Notes: a model not told the origin generated them from the sequence alone. Positions 51,669-61,838 are shown, numbered from the stretch's first letter. The stretch: 64,000 bases of DNA from Rhizobium sp. Leaf262 (GCF_001422245.1 NZ_LMMM01000012.1:276638-340637); one strand, 5' to 3'. Made by a program: numbers and translations.

Positions 51669-53690
51669 TCAGAACTCCTGCCACTCGTCCCTGCTCTGGG
51701 CAACCGCGGCATTGCCGTTGAAAGCACGGGCGACGTTGCCCATCATTTTACGGGCTGGCGATGCCACCGGGGTAGAGCGTGGCGATGCGGCAGCAGGCCG
51801 TGAAGACGTGGCAGCGTAGGCCGAGGCCGTCTCGTTGCCCAGGCGGAACCTGCCGACGAGAGAAACGAGGTTCTGCGCTTCGGCACTCAGCTTGTGGGTG
51901 GCGGCAGAGGTTTCTTCCACCATCGCCGCATTGCGCTGTGTCACCTGGTCCATCTGGTTGATGGCCGTGTTGACCTCCTGCAGGCCGGTGGATTGTTCCT
52001 TGGCCGACGTGGCGATGGAGTGGATATGATCGTTGATGCCCAGAACGCGGGTCTCGATTTCGTCCAGAACCTCACCGGTGCGTTGCACCAGCGTCACGCC
52101 ATTGCCGACTTCCTCGCCCGATTTCGTGATCAGCGCCTTGATATCCTTCGCCGCATTGGCGGAGCGTTGCGCCAGTTCGCGCACCTCCTGTGCCACCACC
52201 GCAAAGCCCTTGCCCGCCTCACCGGCACGCGCCGCCTCGACGCCGGCATTCAGCGCCAGAAGGTTGGTCTGGAAAGCGATCTCGTCGATGACGTTGATGA
52301 TCTGGCTGATCTCACGCGATGCCTGTTCGATGCGTCCCATGGCCGAAACCGCATCACGGACGACTGTCGCGGACTGGGCGGTTTTTTCCTTGGTTTCCGA
52401 GACCATCGCGCTGGCTTCCTGCGCGCGGTCGGTGGAGTTGCGCACCACGGCGGTGATTTCGTCGAGTGCGGCCGATGTTTCCTCCAGCGCGGCAGCCTGC
52501 TGCTCCGTGCGCTTGGACAGATCGTCTGCCGCCGCGCGCAGTTCATTGGCATTGCCGTTGATGCTTTCCGTGCTGCCACGCACTTCAGACAGGGTCGCTC
52601 TCAACTTGTTGAACGTCTCGTTCACGTTCGCCTGAAGCTCGGCGAACACACCGTGGAAGGTGCCGTTCATCGTTTGCGTCAGGTCGCCATGGGCCAGGCT
52701 TTCGATCACGCGGCCGGTTTCGGTCACGCCGGTATCGACGCTGACCAGCAGCGAATTGATGTTCTGCGCAAAGCGATTGAGGTTGTCGTCGCCATAGTCC
52801 TTGGTGATGCGGTGGCTGAAATCGCCCTCGGCGGCAGCACCGACAACCTGCGCCATACCGGCCTGCAGATCGTCGCTCTTGGCACGCATGGCGGTTTCCT
52901 GTGCGTTCATCCGACGCACTTCCAGCCCGTTGCGCTTGAAAACCTCGACTGCCGCGGCCATTTCGCCGATTTCGTCCTTGCGGTCGAGATAGGGCACTTC
53001 CGTATCCAGATTGCCTTCGGCAACCGCGTTCATGACGTTGGATACCTTGAGAATGGGCGCGCTCAGCTCTCGCGAACCGATGTAAAGACCAAAGACTGCA
53101 CCGATGGCGACACCGGCCACGGTTACGAAGGCGACCACGAAGAAGATCGTGTTACCGAATGTTTCGATTTCAGTCTTGATGGCTTCGAGTGCCTGAAGGT
53201 CGCCCTTCACCACCGCGTCGATATCGGCCTGATAGGCCTTGCGGTTTTCGCGGTTGGCATCGTTGTTGCCCTGGGCGTTCGCTTCCTGCGGACCGACTTC
53301 GCGGCCTAGGCGGGCCGTTTCCGTCCGGAAGGTGCGAAACTCTGCGAAACGCTTTTCGAGGTTGGAGAACTGGCCCGCCTGCGTTGCGGGAACCTGTGGC
53401 TTCCATTCGGTCAGCAGGGCAGCCATGTCATCCAGGTTTTTCTGAATTCCGTCGGCAAATTTTGCGGCAGCGGCCGTGTCCTTGGCGGCGTAGATACCAC
53501 GCGATTCCATCACCACGGCTGTCACGAGGCGATTGAGGGTCTCTCCATGACGGGCACGGTCGGCCACGGCATCGAGGGAGAGTGTCTGTGCATGGTATTC
53601 ATTGACGGCGTAAATCGACAATCCGCCAATGGTACACGCTACAAGGCTCAAAAGCCCCACCAGAAGATTGATCTTGCCCCGTATTTTCAC
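51669..53690 (-). CDS. mcp: Methyl-accepting chemotaxis protein
   Basis: A 673-residue chemoreceptor. One membrane segment at the start (INLLVGLLSLVACTIGGLSI), a periplasmic helical sensor, a second segment near 183-205, then HAMP (PILKVSNVMNAVAEGNLDTE) and a further HAMP-like unit. The signalling domain with the hairpin tip is NLLALNAGVEAARAGEAGKG. The protein ends in EWQEF, matching the xWxxF type of CheR/CheB-docking pentapeptide. It starts at GTG, with GAGGGG close upstream. No che genes are nearby. The ligand is unknown. Confidence 0.94.
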   Translation of the reverse strand: MKIRGKINLLVGLLSLVACTIGGLSIYAVNEYHAQTLSLDAVADRARHGETLNRLVTAVVMESRGIYAAKDTAAAAKFADGIQKNLDDMAALLTEWKPQVPATQAGQFSNLEKRFAEFRTFRTETARLGREVGPQEANAQGNNDANRENRKAYQADIDAVVKGDLQALEAIKTEIETFGNTIFFVVAFVTVAGVAIGAVFGLYIGSRELSAPILKVSNVMNAVAEGNLDTEVPYLDRKDEIGEMAAAVEVFKRNGLEVRRMNAQETAMRAKSDDLQAGMAQVVGAAAEGDFSHRITKDYGDDNLNRFAQNINSLLVSVDTGVTETGRVIESLAHGDLTQTMNGTFHGVFAELQANVNETFNKLRATLSEVRGSTESINGNANELRAAADDLSKRTEQQAAALEETSAALDEITAVVRNSTDRAQEASAMVSETKEKTAQSATVVRDAVSAMGRIEQASREISQIINVIDEIAFQTNLLALNAGVEAARAGEAGKGFAVVAQEVRELAQRSANAAKDIKALITKSGEEVGNGVTLVQRTGEVLDEIETRVLGINDHIHSIATSAKEQSTGLQEVNTAINQMDQVTQRNAAMVEETSAATHKLSAEAQNLVSLVGRFRLGNETASAYAATSSRPAAASPRSTPVASPARKMMGNVARAFNGNAAVAQSRDEWQEF

Positions 53691-54050
53691 GTCTATGTCC
53701 CCTCAAATCGCCCGTTGCACACATGCAAGAGACGAAACCCCTGTCGATAGTTTGTCAGTAAATCTATATCTACCTTACCTTAAGAAAGACTTTCTAATTT
53801 TAAGCAAATTCATCCACCAAAAAGCGAGATATTGGGATTGGGACAAGCATAGATTTTCTTATCTGTCATACAGACGGGAAGAGCCGGGAAAGGCTGTGCG
53901 GTTCGGCGATTGACTTTGAGGCCCTTAAACCCTTATAAGCCCGCACGTCTGGGCATCTTACCGTTTGCGCGGTGGTTCAGGCATCAACGAAACGCTCTTG
54001 TTCCTGAAGGAACAAAGTCAAGAAGGGCCGCACCCCGCGGTATTAAATAA
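53691..54050 (+). other. 360-bp rpmH leader and mcp promoter region
   Basis: No protein gene is seen. A perfect hairpin, TTGTTC-CTGAAG-GAACAA (53998-54015), lies 35 bp before rpmH. A fairly AT-rich segment with T and A tracts (53740-53830) probably holds the promoters. The rpmH start has no close Shine-Dalgarno sequence. Confidence 0.5.
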
Positions 54051-54188
54051 ATGTCTAAGCGTACTTTCCAGCCATCCAAGCTTGTTCGCAAGCGTCGTCA
54101 TGGTTTCCGTGCCCGCATGGCAACTGCCGGCGGTCGTAAGGTTCTGGCTGCTCGCCGCGCACGCGGCCGCGCCCGTCTTTCGGCCTAA
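54051..54188 (+). CDS. rpmH: 50S ribosomal protein L34
   Basis: A 45-residue basic protein: [20 protein letters not shown] then [20 protein letters not shown] and ARLSA. This matches L34 of Alphaproteobacteria over its full length. It is the first gene of the rpmH-rnpA-yidC-engB block. The nearest AG-rich stretch (AGAAGGG) is 24 bases before the ATG, so initiation may not use a standard ribosome site. Confidence 0.97.
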   Translation: MSKRTFQPSKLVRKRRHGFRARMATAGGRKVLAARRARGRARLSA

Positions 54189-54219
54189 TTGGGCCTTAGC
54201 CCGATGAAAGTCGTGGCAC

Positions 54220-54603
54220 ATGACGCATGAGAAGAAAATACCCGGTCGGTTGAAAAACCGACCGGAGTTTCTTGCTGTTCAGGCAGGAGAAAAACGGCGA
54301 GGCAGCACCTTTCTTCTGGAGGTTCTGGATCGCAAGGCACCCGAAACCGAACCAAGGGTCGGCTTTACGGTCACCAAACGCCAAGGTAATGCGGTTGAAC
54401 GCAATCGAATGCGCCGCCGTTTGAGGGAAGCCGTCAGGCTTTCGGCCGGGTTTGCAATGCAGCCCGGACATGACTATGTGATTGTCGCCCGAAGGGACGC
54501 ATTGAATACCGAATTTGCCGTACTGGAACACTTGCTCATAGAGCGGATCAAGGGACGCGCAAAATCCGGACGCGCCCGGGAGACCCGCCCCAGGAAAGAA
54601 TGA
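54220..54603 (+). CDS. rnpA: Ribonuclease P protein component
   Basis: A 127-residue basic protein that helps the RNase P RNA process tRNA 5' ends. The RNR signature is intact ([17 protein letters not shown]), preceded by [10 protein letters not shown] and with [14 protein letters not shown] later. It begins 31 bp after rpmH and overlaps yidC (ATGATGG). This gene pair order is nearly universal in bacteria. Confidence 0.96.
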   Translation: MTHEKKIPGRLKNRPEFLAVQAGEKRRGSTFLLEVLDRKAPETEPRVGFTVTKRQGNAVERNRMRRRLREAVRLSAGFAMQPGHDYVIVARRDALNTEFAVLEHLLIERIKGRAKSGRARETRPRKE

Positions 54604-56408
54604 TGGAAAAAAACCGCAACTACTTTATCGCGATAGGCCTTTCGGTTGTCATCGTACTAGCCTGGCAGTTCCTGTACATGAACCCGCGTATCGAACAGCA
54701 GCGCCGCGCCGAAGAGGCTCGTCAGGCGCAGCAGGCGACGCAGCAGACCCAGCAAACAACGGCGGGCGCGGCCCCTGGCACCACACAGCCTGCAGGCACC
54801 CTGCCCGGTGCGACAGGCCAGCAGGCAGCCACCGTTTCGCGCGACGAAGCACTTGCAAAGTCGCAGCGCGTCCAGATCGATACCAACGCCATCCAGGGCT
54901 CCATCAACCTGACGGGCGCACGTCTCGACGATATCCGCCTCAAGGACTACCATGAGACGGTCGACGACTCGAGCCCGCTGATTACCCTGTTTTCACCGTC
55001 GGATACCCATGACGGCTATTTCACGGAACTCGGCTATATCGCCGGTGAGGCCGTGGGCACCGTTCCTGGCCCCTCAACCGTCTGGACCGTGGCCTCCGGC
55101 TCCAAGCTGACGGAATCGACCCCGGTCGCGCTGTCGTTCACCAACGACAAGGGCGTCGTCTTCACCCGCACGCTGTCGATCGACGATCACTACATGATCA
55201 CGGTGACTGACAAGGTGGAGAACCCCGGCCAGGAGCCGATCTCGTTTTCGACTTACGGTCGCATCACCCGCAACAACAAGCCGGTCACGCCTCCCGTCTT
55301 CGTCATTTTCGAAGGCTTCCTCGGCGTTGCCGGAGCAGACGGAAGTCTGGCGGAAGAGAGCTACAAGAACATCGAGGAAAAGCCTTTCACATCGCCTAAG
55401 GCGACTGGTGGCTGGCTTGGCATTACCGACAAGTATTGGGCAGCAGCCATCATTCCACCGCAGACCCTTCCGGTCGAATCCCGTTACACGCACTTCACGG
55501 ACGGCCAGCCACGCTATCAGGCCGATTACCGTGCAGATGCGGTTACCGTTGCGCCCGGCCAGTCGATCGAGCTGAAGAATCTCGTCTTTGCAGGTGCCAA
55601 GGAAGTGCCGCTGGTCGACCGCTACGAGCATGAATACAGCATTCCGAAGTTCGATCTTCTGATCGACTGGGGCTGGTTCTACTTCATCACCAAGCCGATG
55701 TTCAAACTGATGGATTTCTTCTTCCGTTATTTTGGCAACTTCGGTGTGGCCATCCTGCTCACCACCATCGTCGTGAAACTCCTGTTCTTCCCGCTGGCCA
55801 GCAAGCAATACGCCTCCATGGCCAACATGAAGCGCGTGCAGCCGAAGATGGAGGAGCTGAAAGCCAAACATGGCGATGACCGCATGGCCATGCAGCAGGC
55901 GATGATGGCGCTCTACAAGGAAGAGAAGATCAATCCGGTGGCCGGTTGCTGGCCGATGCTGTTGCAGATTCCGGTGTTCTTCGCGCTCTACAAGGTCATC
56001 TACGTCACCATCGAAATGCGCCACGCGCCGTTCTTTGGCTGGATTCACGACCTCTCGGCGCCCGATCCGACCTCGCTCTTCAACCTGTTCGGTCTCCTGC
56101 CGTTTACGCCACCGCATATGCTGATGATCGGCGTGTGGCCTATCATCATGGGCATCACCATGTTCATGCAGATGCGTATGAACCCGACGCCTCCAGATCC
56201 GACCCAGGCGATGATCTTCACCTGGATGCCGCTGATCTTCACCTTCATGCTGGCGTCGTTCCCTGCGGGTCTCGTCATCTACTGGGCATGGAACAACACG
56301 CTGTCGATTTCGCAGCAGGCTCTGATCATGAAGCGTCACGGCGCCAAGATCGAACTGTTCGATAATCTGAAATCGTTGTTCAAGCGAAAGCCGGTGCAAT
56401 CGAAATGA
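54600..56408 (+). CDS. yidC: Membrane protein insertase YidC
   Basis: A 602-residue insertase for inner-membrane proteins. An N-terminal helix is followed by a Gln/Thr/Ala-rich linker (about 25-75), a large periplasmic beta domain (about 80-355), and the conserved five-helix core with [20 protein letters not shown] and [21 protein letters not shown] second ATG directly follows the first (54603). The 3' end overlaps engB by ATGA. The low-complexity linker is typical of alphaproteobacterial YidC. Confidence 0.96.
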   Translation: MMEKNRNYFIAIGLSVVIVLAWQFLYMNPRIEQQRRAEEARQAQQATQQTQQTTAGAAPGTTQPAGTLPGATGQQAATVSRDEALAKSQRVQIDTNAIQGSINLTGARLDDIRLKDYHETVDDSSPLITLFSPSDTHDGYFTELGYIAGEAVGTVPGPSTVWTVASGSKLTESTPVALSFTNDKGVVFTRTLSIDDHYMITVTDKVENPGQEPISFSTYGRITRNNKPVTPPVFVIFEGFLGVAGADGSLAEESYKNIEEKPFTSPKATGGWLGITDKYWAAAIIPPQTLPVESRYTHFTDGQPRYQADYRADAVTVAPGQSIELKNLVFAGAKEVPLVDRYEHEYSIPKFDLLIDWGWFYFITKPMFKLMDFFFRYFGNFGVAILLTTIVVKLLFFPLASKQYASMANMKRVQPKMEELKAKHGDDRMAMQQAMMALYKEEKINPVAGCWPMLLQIPVFFALYKVIYVTIEMRHAPFFGWIHDLSAPDPTSLFNLFGLLPFTPPHMLMIGVWPIIMGITMFMQMRMNPTPPDPTQAMIFTWMPLIFTFMLASFPAGLVIYWAWNNTLSISQQALIMKRHGAKIELFDNLKSLFKRKPVQSK

Positions 56409-57070
56409 CGACTGACATCAAAGGCGGGCAACCGGCGGCGGAAAAGCCGCTCTTCGGACGGCCCTGGATTTTCATTCGCGGCGTGCCCGCCATGAAATTC
56501 CTGCCACCGGAAGGCCCGCCCGAGATCGCCTTTGCCGGACGCTCAAACGTTGGCAAGTCATCTCTCATCAACGCGCTCGTCGGCCATAAAGGGCTGGCGC
56601 GCACGTCAAACACGCCGGGCCGGACACAGGAACTGAACTATTTCGTTCCAGATGGCTATTCTGGCGAAGCAAGCGATCTGCCGCCCATGGCTCTGGTCGA
56701 CATGCCGGGCTATGGCTATGCGCAGGCGCCGAAAGACCAGGTCGACGCCTGGACAAAGCTCGTCTTCGACTATCTGCGCGGTCGCGCAACCCTGAAGCGG
56801 GTCTATGTGCTGATCGATTCCCGCCATGGCATCAAGAAAAACGATGAGGACGTTCTGTCGCTTCTCGATAAGGCTGCCGTGTCCTATCAGGTCATTTTGA
56901 CCAAAACCGACAAGATCAAGGATGTTGGCGTTCCGCGGCTTATCAACGAAACGCTGGAAAAAATCCGCAAGCGCCCTGCCGCCTATCCGGAGGTGCTGGC
57001 CACCTCCTCGGAAAAGTCCTCGGGTCTGGATCTCGTTCGTGACGAAATCGTCAGGACCATCAGCCTCTGA
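56405..57070 (+). CDS. engB: Ribosome biogenesis GTPase EngB (YihA)
   Basis: A 221-residue GTPase with P-loop [14 protein letters not shown], switch region [22 protein letters not shown] (G3) and [10 protein letters not shown] (G4). It acts in 50S subunit assembly. The start overlaps the yidC stop, and a 12-bp-stem hairpin follows the gene. Confidence 0.95.
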   Translation: MTTDIKGGQPAAEKPLFGRPWIFIRGVPAMKFLPPEGPPEIAFAGRSNVGKSSLINALVGHKGLARTSNTPGRTQELNYFVPDGYSGEASDLPPMALVDMPGYGYAQAPKDQVDAWTKLVFDYLRGRATLKRVYVLIDSRHGIKKNDEDVLSLLDKAAVSYQVILTKTDKIKDVGVPRLINETLEKIRKRPAAYPEVLATSSEKSSGLDLVRDEIVRTISL

Positions 57071-57074
57071 TATC

Positions 57075-57109
57075 GATCAAAGCGGCCCGAAACAGGTGCC
57101 GCTTTGATC
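57075..57109. terminator. Hairpin between engB and the anti-sigma-like gene
   Basis: GATCAAAGCGGC (57075-57086) and GCCGCTTTGATC (57098-57109) form a perfect 12-bp stem with an 11-base loop. It lies between two convergent genes and can serve both. Confidence 0.8.
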
Positions 57110-57128
57110 TTCCCGGTCTGGTCTGCGA

Positions 57129-57512
57129 TTAGACTGAAGGGAACGTGAAGAGCAGCACCGCTGCCCACAACAACGCTGCCGATGTCGCCAGCCGCCAGAA
57201 GCGCACCGAATTCCACAAAGCAGCCACGATGGAAAAACGCCGATACCTGCGTTGGTGCAACCTGTCATGGGTTTGGTGTCGTTCGTGTTTCTTGGACGCA
57301 TCGACATAGGAGGAAAAGGACCGGCGCTCATGTCTGTCGGTGTCTGTGAGATTGTCCTGCCAGCGGCGCACCATGGCGGCAAACTGGCGATCCGTCTTCA
57401 TGCGTTTGGCAAGTTCGGCACGCGCATCGGCAGTCAATGCGCCGAGGACGTATTCGCCCGCCAGCACCTCGTCTTTCAAACCGCAACGCTTCTCCCGATC
57501 CGGCAAGCTCAT
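57129..57512 (-). CDS. Short anti-sigma-factor-like protein, orphan
   Basis: A 127-residue protein. The N-terminal part (EVLAGEYVLGALTADARAEL, then AKRMKTDRQFAAMVRRWQDN) resembles the N-terminal anti-sigma domain of RskA-like anti-sigma-K factors. A basic, His-rich stretch and one membrane helix (RLATSAALLWAAVLLFTFP) end it. The usual extracytoplasmic domain is missing and no sigma factor gene is adjacent. It may be a degenerate or minimal regulator. It has only a weak ribosome site and is convergent with engB. Confidence 0.6.
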   Translation of the reverse strand: MSLPDREKRCGLKDEVLAGEYVLGALTADARAELAKRMKTDRQFAAMVRRWQDNLTDTDRHERRSFSSYVDASKKHERHQTHDRLHQRRYRRFSIVAALWNSVRFWRLATSAALLWAAVLLFTFPSV

Positions 57513-57753
57513 CCGTCATCGAACTCCTGGCTTTGACGCGATGCCATCATCATGACGGCTGTACCGCCCGCCCCTGGCAGATACGCGTCCACGCCCCCGG
57601 CAACAAAGCTGGTCCGATTGCGCCGTTATGTCAACCGGCTGAGGAGTCAGAGGCGATCACGATTGAATTTTCTGCCCGCGATGGGCTGTCCGTTGTTTCA
57701 TCCGTCAAAAACTTGGGTTAAAAGCGCGGCATTCAACGACGAGGTTAGTTTCC

Positions 57754-58638
57754 ATGGCGTCTTCCGAAAGCGAAATGCAGGCCCGGCTTCTGGCGCAGGC
57801 CCTGCCCTTCATGCAGAAATACGAAAACAAGACCATCGTCGTGAAATATGGCGGTCATGCCATGGGCGACAGCGGCCTCGGCAAGGCCTTTGCCGAAGAC
57901 ATCGCCCTTCTCAAGCAGTCCGGTATCAACCCCATCGTCGTCCATGGCGGCGGCCCGCAGATCGGCGCGATGCTCTCCAAGATGGGCATCGAATCGAAAT
58001 TCGAAGGCGGCCTGCGCGTCACCGATGCCAAGACGGTCGAAATCGTCGAAATGGTTCTGGCCGGTTCGATCAACAAGGAAATCGTCGCCCTCATCAACCA
58101 GACCGGCGAATGGGCCATCGGCCTGTGCGGCAAGGACGGCAACATGGTCTTTGCCGAAAAGGCCAAGAAGACCGTCATTGATCCCGACAGCAATATCGAG
58201 CGCGTACTCGACCTCGGCTTCGTCGGTGAAGTGGTGGAAGTCGACCGCACGCTGCTGGACCTTCTGGCCAAGTCGGAGATGATCCCGGTCATCGCACCGG
58301 TGGCTCCGGGCCGTGACGGTGCGACCTACAACATCAATGCCGATACCTTTGCCGGTGCCATTGCTGGTGCGCTGCATGCCAGCCGCCTGCTGTTCCTCAC
58401 AGACGTCGAAGGCGTTCTCGACAAGAACAAGGAACTGATCAAGGAACTGACGGTCTCGCAGGCGCGCGCGCTGATCAAGGACGGCACGATTTCCGGCGGC
58501 ATGATCCCCAAGGTCGAAACCTGCATCGAGGCCATCAAGGCAGGCGTTCAGGGCGTCGTCATTCTCAACGGCAAGACGGCACACTCGGTTCTGTTGGAAA
58601 TCTTTACCGAAGGCGCAGGCACGCTCATCGTTCCCTGA
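57754..58638 (+). CDS. argB: Acetylglutamate kinase
   Basis: Second step of arginine synthesis: phosphorylates N-acetylglutamate. The 294-residue protein has [11 protein letters not shown] and [13 protein letters not shown] (substrate and ATP-phosphate loops), [18 protein letters not shown], and [14 protein letters not shown] near the C-terminus. The N-terminal extension of about 25 residues fits the hexameric, arginine-inhibited type. It lies 241 bp from the orphan anti-sigma-like gene. Confidence 0.96.
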   Translation: MASSESEMQARLLAQALPFMQKYENKTIVVKYGGHAMGDSGLGKAFAEDIALLKQSGINPIVVHGGGPQIGAMLSKMGIESKFEGGLRVTDAKTVEIVEMVLAGSINKEIVALINQTGEWAIGLCGKDGNMVFAEKAKKTVIDPDSNIERVLDLGFVGEVVEVDRTLLDLLAKSEMIPVIAPVAPGRDGATYNINADTFAGAIAGALHASRLLFLTDVEGVLDKNKELIKELTVSQARALIKDGTISGGMIPKVETCIEAIKAGVQGVVILNGKTAHSVLLEIFTEGAGTLIVP

Positions 58639-58650
58639 TTTTCCGCAGAT

Positions 58651-59553
58651 TTACCAGAACAGCAATCCCAGGATGCCGCTGACGATCAGCAGGCATCCTG
58701 CAAGCTCCATGGCGTTGACCCGTTCGCGAAACAGGAACCAAGACGCCATGAAGGTGAAGACCAGCTCGATCTGTCCGAGCGCCCTCACATAGGCCACCTG
58801 TTGGAGCGTCATGGCCGTGAACCAGCCCGCCGAGCCCAGCACGCCCGCAATGCCGACCAGAGACGATGAGCGCCATGTGACGAGAACCTGCACGATCTCG
58901 CGTTTGTCCTTCCACGCCATCCACACCAGCATGAAGGCGGTCTGAAACGTCGTGACGCAGGCGAGCGTCACCGCAGCCGACATGATCGGCCCCGCGCCTT
59001 CCAAGGACAGCGACGCGCTTCTGTAAGCTACTGCCGATATGCCGAAGACACCGCCCGAGGCGATGCCGATCAGTGCGGTGCGGCTGGTCATGGCCGTGAC
59101 GGTGTTTTTCCACGATAGCGGCAGCCGCGCCATGGATATCGTCATCACGCCTATGACACCGACGATGATGGCCATGATCGCGCCCGGCGTCAGCTTTTCG
59201 CCCAGAATGACGAAACCGAACAGCGCGGCCTGCACCGGCTCCGTCTTCGAATAGGCCGTGCCGACGGCGAAGTTGCGCAGCGAAAACAGATGCACCAACA
59301 GCATGGTGGCGTAGATTTGCGCCAGACCGCCCACCACCGCCCAGATGAAAAAGGCCGTGCTGAAGGTCGGGAAAATCTGCTTTGCCACAAAATGCAGTAA
59401 CAGCACGTAGAGGATGGCGATGGGGAAGCCATAACCAAAGCGCACGAAACTGGCGCCGCGCGTGCCGAGCGAGCCCTGCAAATGCTTTTGCAAGGCGGAG
59501 CGCAGGTTCTGCATGAAGGCAGCGGCTATGGTGATGGGTATCCAGAGTTCCAT
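58651..59553 (-). CDS. DMT-superfamily (EamA) transporter
   Basis: A 300-residue membrane protein with ten predicted helices in two EamA-type repeats; the C-terminal repeat includes GQIELVFTFMASWFLFRERV and the N-terminal FGFVILGEKLTPG, the typical end-of-repeat motifs of drug/metabolite exporters. The start is taken at MELWIPITIAAAF (59553); a longer frame to 59598 adds only charged residues. It is convergent with argB and divergent from the nucleotidase gene. The substrate is unknown. Confidence 0.86.
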   Translation of the reverse strand: MELWIPITIAAAFMQNLRSALQKHLQGSLGTRGASFVRFGYGFPIAILYVLLLHFVAKQIFPTFSTAFFIWAVVGGLAQIYATMLLVHLFSLRNFAVGTAYSKTEPVQAALFGFVILGEKLTPGAIMAIIVGVIGVMTISMARLPLSWKNTVTAMTSRTALIGIASGGVFGISAVAYRSASLSLEGAGPIMSAAVTLACVTTFQTAFMLVWMAWKDKREIVQVLVTWRSSSLVGIAGVLGSAGWFTAMTLQQVAYVRALGQIELVFTFMASWFLFRERVNAMELAGCLLIVSGILGLLFW

Positions 59554-59658
59554 GCCGCGTAAATTATCACGTCGCAGCTTTCCGCCCCAAGGCGGCAAAG
59601 TGCTCCAGGCGTCGCCTTTTCGATTTTATTTGTGCCGATGACAGGGCATAAGAAGGCC

Positions 59659-60378
59659 ATGAGCACAAAACCGAAAAACGAACCGAATGCCGCCGATTTC
59701 TCGCATGTGACCGAATGGGTGTTCGATCTCGACAACACGCTTTATCCGCATGAGGTAAACCTGTTTTCGCAGATCGATAAAAACATGACCGCCTATGTCG
59801 CAGAACTCCTCCAACTGGAGCCGGACGAGGCGCGGGCGTTGCAGAAGCGTTATTACCATGAGCATGGCACCACGCTTCAGGGCCTGATGATCCATTACGG
59901 CATCGACCCAAATGCCTTTCTGGAGCGGGCGCATGCGATCGATTATTCAGCACTTCTGCCCAACCCGGAACTGGGCGAGGCGATCAAGGCGCTGCCGGGC
60001 CGCAAGTTCATTCTGACCAATGGCAGCGTGCCGCATGCGCAAGCTGCCGCTGGCGCACTGGGCATTCTCGACCATTTCGAGGACATCTTCGATATCGTCG
60101 CTGCCGATTATCTGCCCAAGCCAGCCAGCGCGACCTACGAGAAATTCGCAGCCCTTGCCAAGCTCGATACGACCAAGGCCGCCATGTTCGAGGACCTGCC
60201 GCGCAACCTGACGGCACCGAAGGCTCTGGGCATGAAGACGGTGCTGCTGGTGCCGCGCAATCTGGAAGGCATCGTCATGGAGCGCTGGGAAATTCCTGAT
60301 GTTACCGATGAGCATATCGATTTCATCACCGATGATCTGACCTCTTTCCTCAAGGGCCTGACCGCACCGGCAGGCTGA
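59659..60378 (+). CDS. Pyrimidine 5'-nucleotidase, HAD family
   Basis: A 239-residue HAD phosphatase. Motif I is VFDLDNTLYPHEV, motif II is ILTNGSVPHAQ and motif IV is AAMFEDLPRNL. The combination with YYHEHGTTLQGLM in the cap is typical of the SDT1/pyrimidine 5'-nucleotidase group. It dephosphorylates UMP or CMP-like nucleotides. AGAAGG precedes the ATG. A position near argB is common in rhizobia. Confidence 0.85.
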   Translation: MSTKPKNEPNAADFSHVTEWVFDLDNTLYPHEVNLFSQIDKNMTAYVAELLQLEPDEARALQKRYYHEHGTTLQGLMIHYGIDPNAFLERAHAIDYSALLPNPELGEAIKALPGRKFILTNGSVPHAQAAAGALGILDHFEDIFDIVAADYLPKPASATYEKFAALAKLDTTKAAMFEDLPRNLTAPKALGMKTVLLVPRNLEGIVMERWEIPDVTDEHIDFITDDLTSFLKGLTAPAG

Positions 60379-60484
60379 GGCATGTTACCGATTTGTCATG
60401 CACATTACTGATGTTTAAGTGGCGGTAGTGACATGCGCGGATTAGTTTTTCCGAGAGGGACACCAAAGGAAAAGGTAACCAACC

Positions 60485-61093
60485 ATGATTACGAGAAAAT
60501 TGACTCTCACCGCACTTGGCGCAGCCCTTATGTTGAGCGCGGCGGCTCCAATCGCCATGGCGGCACCACGGGGTGGCCCAGACAGACACGGCCCGCCCAT
60601 GCGCCCGGAACTGGCCTATGTCTATCTGCTGAAGACAGCCGATGCCAATAAGGACGGCAAGATCACCAAGGAAGAGTTCGCCGCCCGCCAGGACGCGCTT
60701 TTCACTGAAATCGACGCCAACAAGGATGGCTCGATTACACCAAAGGAAATGCGTGACTATCGCAAGGCCAAGATGGAAGCTTTCCGTGAAGCCAATCCAC
60801 GCCCTGAGCGTGCCAATACCGATGGCCCGGATGACAAAAAAGGCGGCCCAGACCAGGCAGACCGCAAGGGCCATGAAGGCCGCAAGCATGAGGGTCGTCA
60901 CGGTGGCATGGGCGGCAAAGGTGGCCACGGCGGTCGCATGAACGCGATGTTCGCCATGGTCGACACCGATGGCAACGGCCAGATCAGCAAGGCAGAATTT
61001 ACAGCCGCTGGCGAGAAAATGTTCACGCGCCTCGACAAGAACAATGACGGCGTCATCAGCATCGACGACATGCCGGACCGCCCGTTCCTCTAA
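60485..61093 (+). CDS. Secreted EF-hand protein
   Basis: A 202-residue protein with a signal peptide (LTLTALGAALMLSAAAPIAM, cleaved near AMA|APR). Four EF-hand loops follow: DANKDGKITKEE, DANKDGSITPKE, DTDGNGQISKAE and DKNNDGVISIDD. Each has Asp at positions 1, 3 and 5 or a close variant, so all can bind calcium. A His/Gly/Lys-rich stretch (HEGRKHEGRHGGMGGKGG) lies between the two pairs and could bind metal. GGAAAAGG precedes the ATG. It is probably periplasmic. The function is unknown. Confidence 0.9.
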   Translation: MITRKLTLTALGAALMLSAAAPIAMAAPRGGPDRHGPPMRPELAYVYLLKTADANKDGKITKEEFAARQDALFTEIDANKDGSITPKEMRDYRKAKMEAFREANPRPERANTDGPDDKKGGPDQADRKGHEGRKHEGRHGGMGGKGGHGGRMNAMFAMVDTDGNGQISKAEFTAAGEKMFTRLDKNNDGVISIDDMPDRPFL

Positions 61094-61117
61094 TCTCTCT
61101 TCACATTGTCAAACCAG

Positions 61118-61150
61118 CAAAGCCCGCCTCGTCGCGGGCTTTGTGCTTTT
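61118..61150 (+). terminator. Rho-independent terminator of the EF-hand gene
   Basis: AAAGCCCGC (61119-61127) pairs with GCGGGCTTT (61134-61142) around CTCGTC, followed by GTGCTTTT. Confidence 0.85.
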
Positions 61151-61220
61151 GCGCTGGTCGTGCTTTTCAAAACCGCGCGTCGTGCTATATCGGGAGAACC
61201 GATTTTCCGGGGACCTCGTC

Positions 61221-61838
61221 GTGACCATTGCAACGCTCATCACCTATGCCACCGCTCTCTTCATCGCCGCCGCCATCCCCGGCCCCGGCATGACAGCCAT
61301 CGTGGCGCGGGCGCTGGGCTCCGGCTTTCGCGAAACCTTCTTCATGGGTCTTGGGCTGGTGCTGGGCGATATGGTCTATCTCACCGCCGTTATTTTGGGC
61401 CTCGCCTTCGTGGCGCAGACCTTTCAGGAAGCCTTCATGATCCTGAAAATCGCCGGTGCGGCCTATCTGCTCTATATCGCCTGGAAGCTCTGGACGGCAG
61501 GCCTTCTGCCGCAGGATTTGCAGGCGAAAAAGAGCACGAGCATCGCCATGTCGTTTCTCTCAGGTCTGCTGATCACGCTCGGCAACCCAAAGACCATGCT
61601 GTTTTACGTCGCGCTGGTGCCGACCCTGATCGACATCCGCATCATCGGCAGCAGCGAATATATCACGTTGCTGGCGGTGACCTTTGCCGTGCTGATGGCG
61701 GTTCTGCTGCCCTATATCCTGCTGGCGTCCAAGGCCCGGTTGCTGCTGAAACGACCCACAGCGCTCGTCCTGCTCAACCGGACGGCGGCCGGCATTCTGG
61801 CAGCAACGGCTGCGATGATCGCCACCCGCGCGACGTGA
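61221..61838 (+). CDS. LysE-family translocator
   Basis: A 205-residue exporter of the LysE/RhtB family with six helices. The start MTIATLITYATALFIAAAIP is followed by GPGMTAIVARALGSGFR and GLGLVLGDMVYL, the family's conserved N-terminal motif; NPKTMLFYVAL comes later. The start is GTG at 61221 with GGGGA seven bases upstream. Substrates of the family are amino acids or their derivatives. It lies just before cysK, so cysteine-related export is possible but not shown. Confidence 0.9.
   Translation: MTIATLITYATALFIAAAIPGPGMTAIVARALGSGFRETFFMGLGLVLGDMVYLTAVILGLAFVAQTFQEAFMILKIAGAAYLLYIAWKLWTAGLLPQDLQAKKSTSIAMSFLSGLLITLGNPKTMLFYVALVPTLIDIRIIGSSEYITLLAVTFAVLMAVLLPYILLASKARLLLKRPTALVLLNRTAAGILAATAAMIATRAT

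Noticed and set aside
51894..53309. 471-codon open frame on plus across the chemoreceptor
   Set aside because: Antisense shadow with no motif; the receptor domains are complete on minus.
55074..56399. 441-codon open frame on minus across yidC
   Set aside because: Highly charged, His/Glu/Arg-rich antisense frame without a start context.
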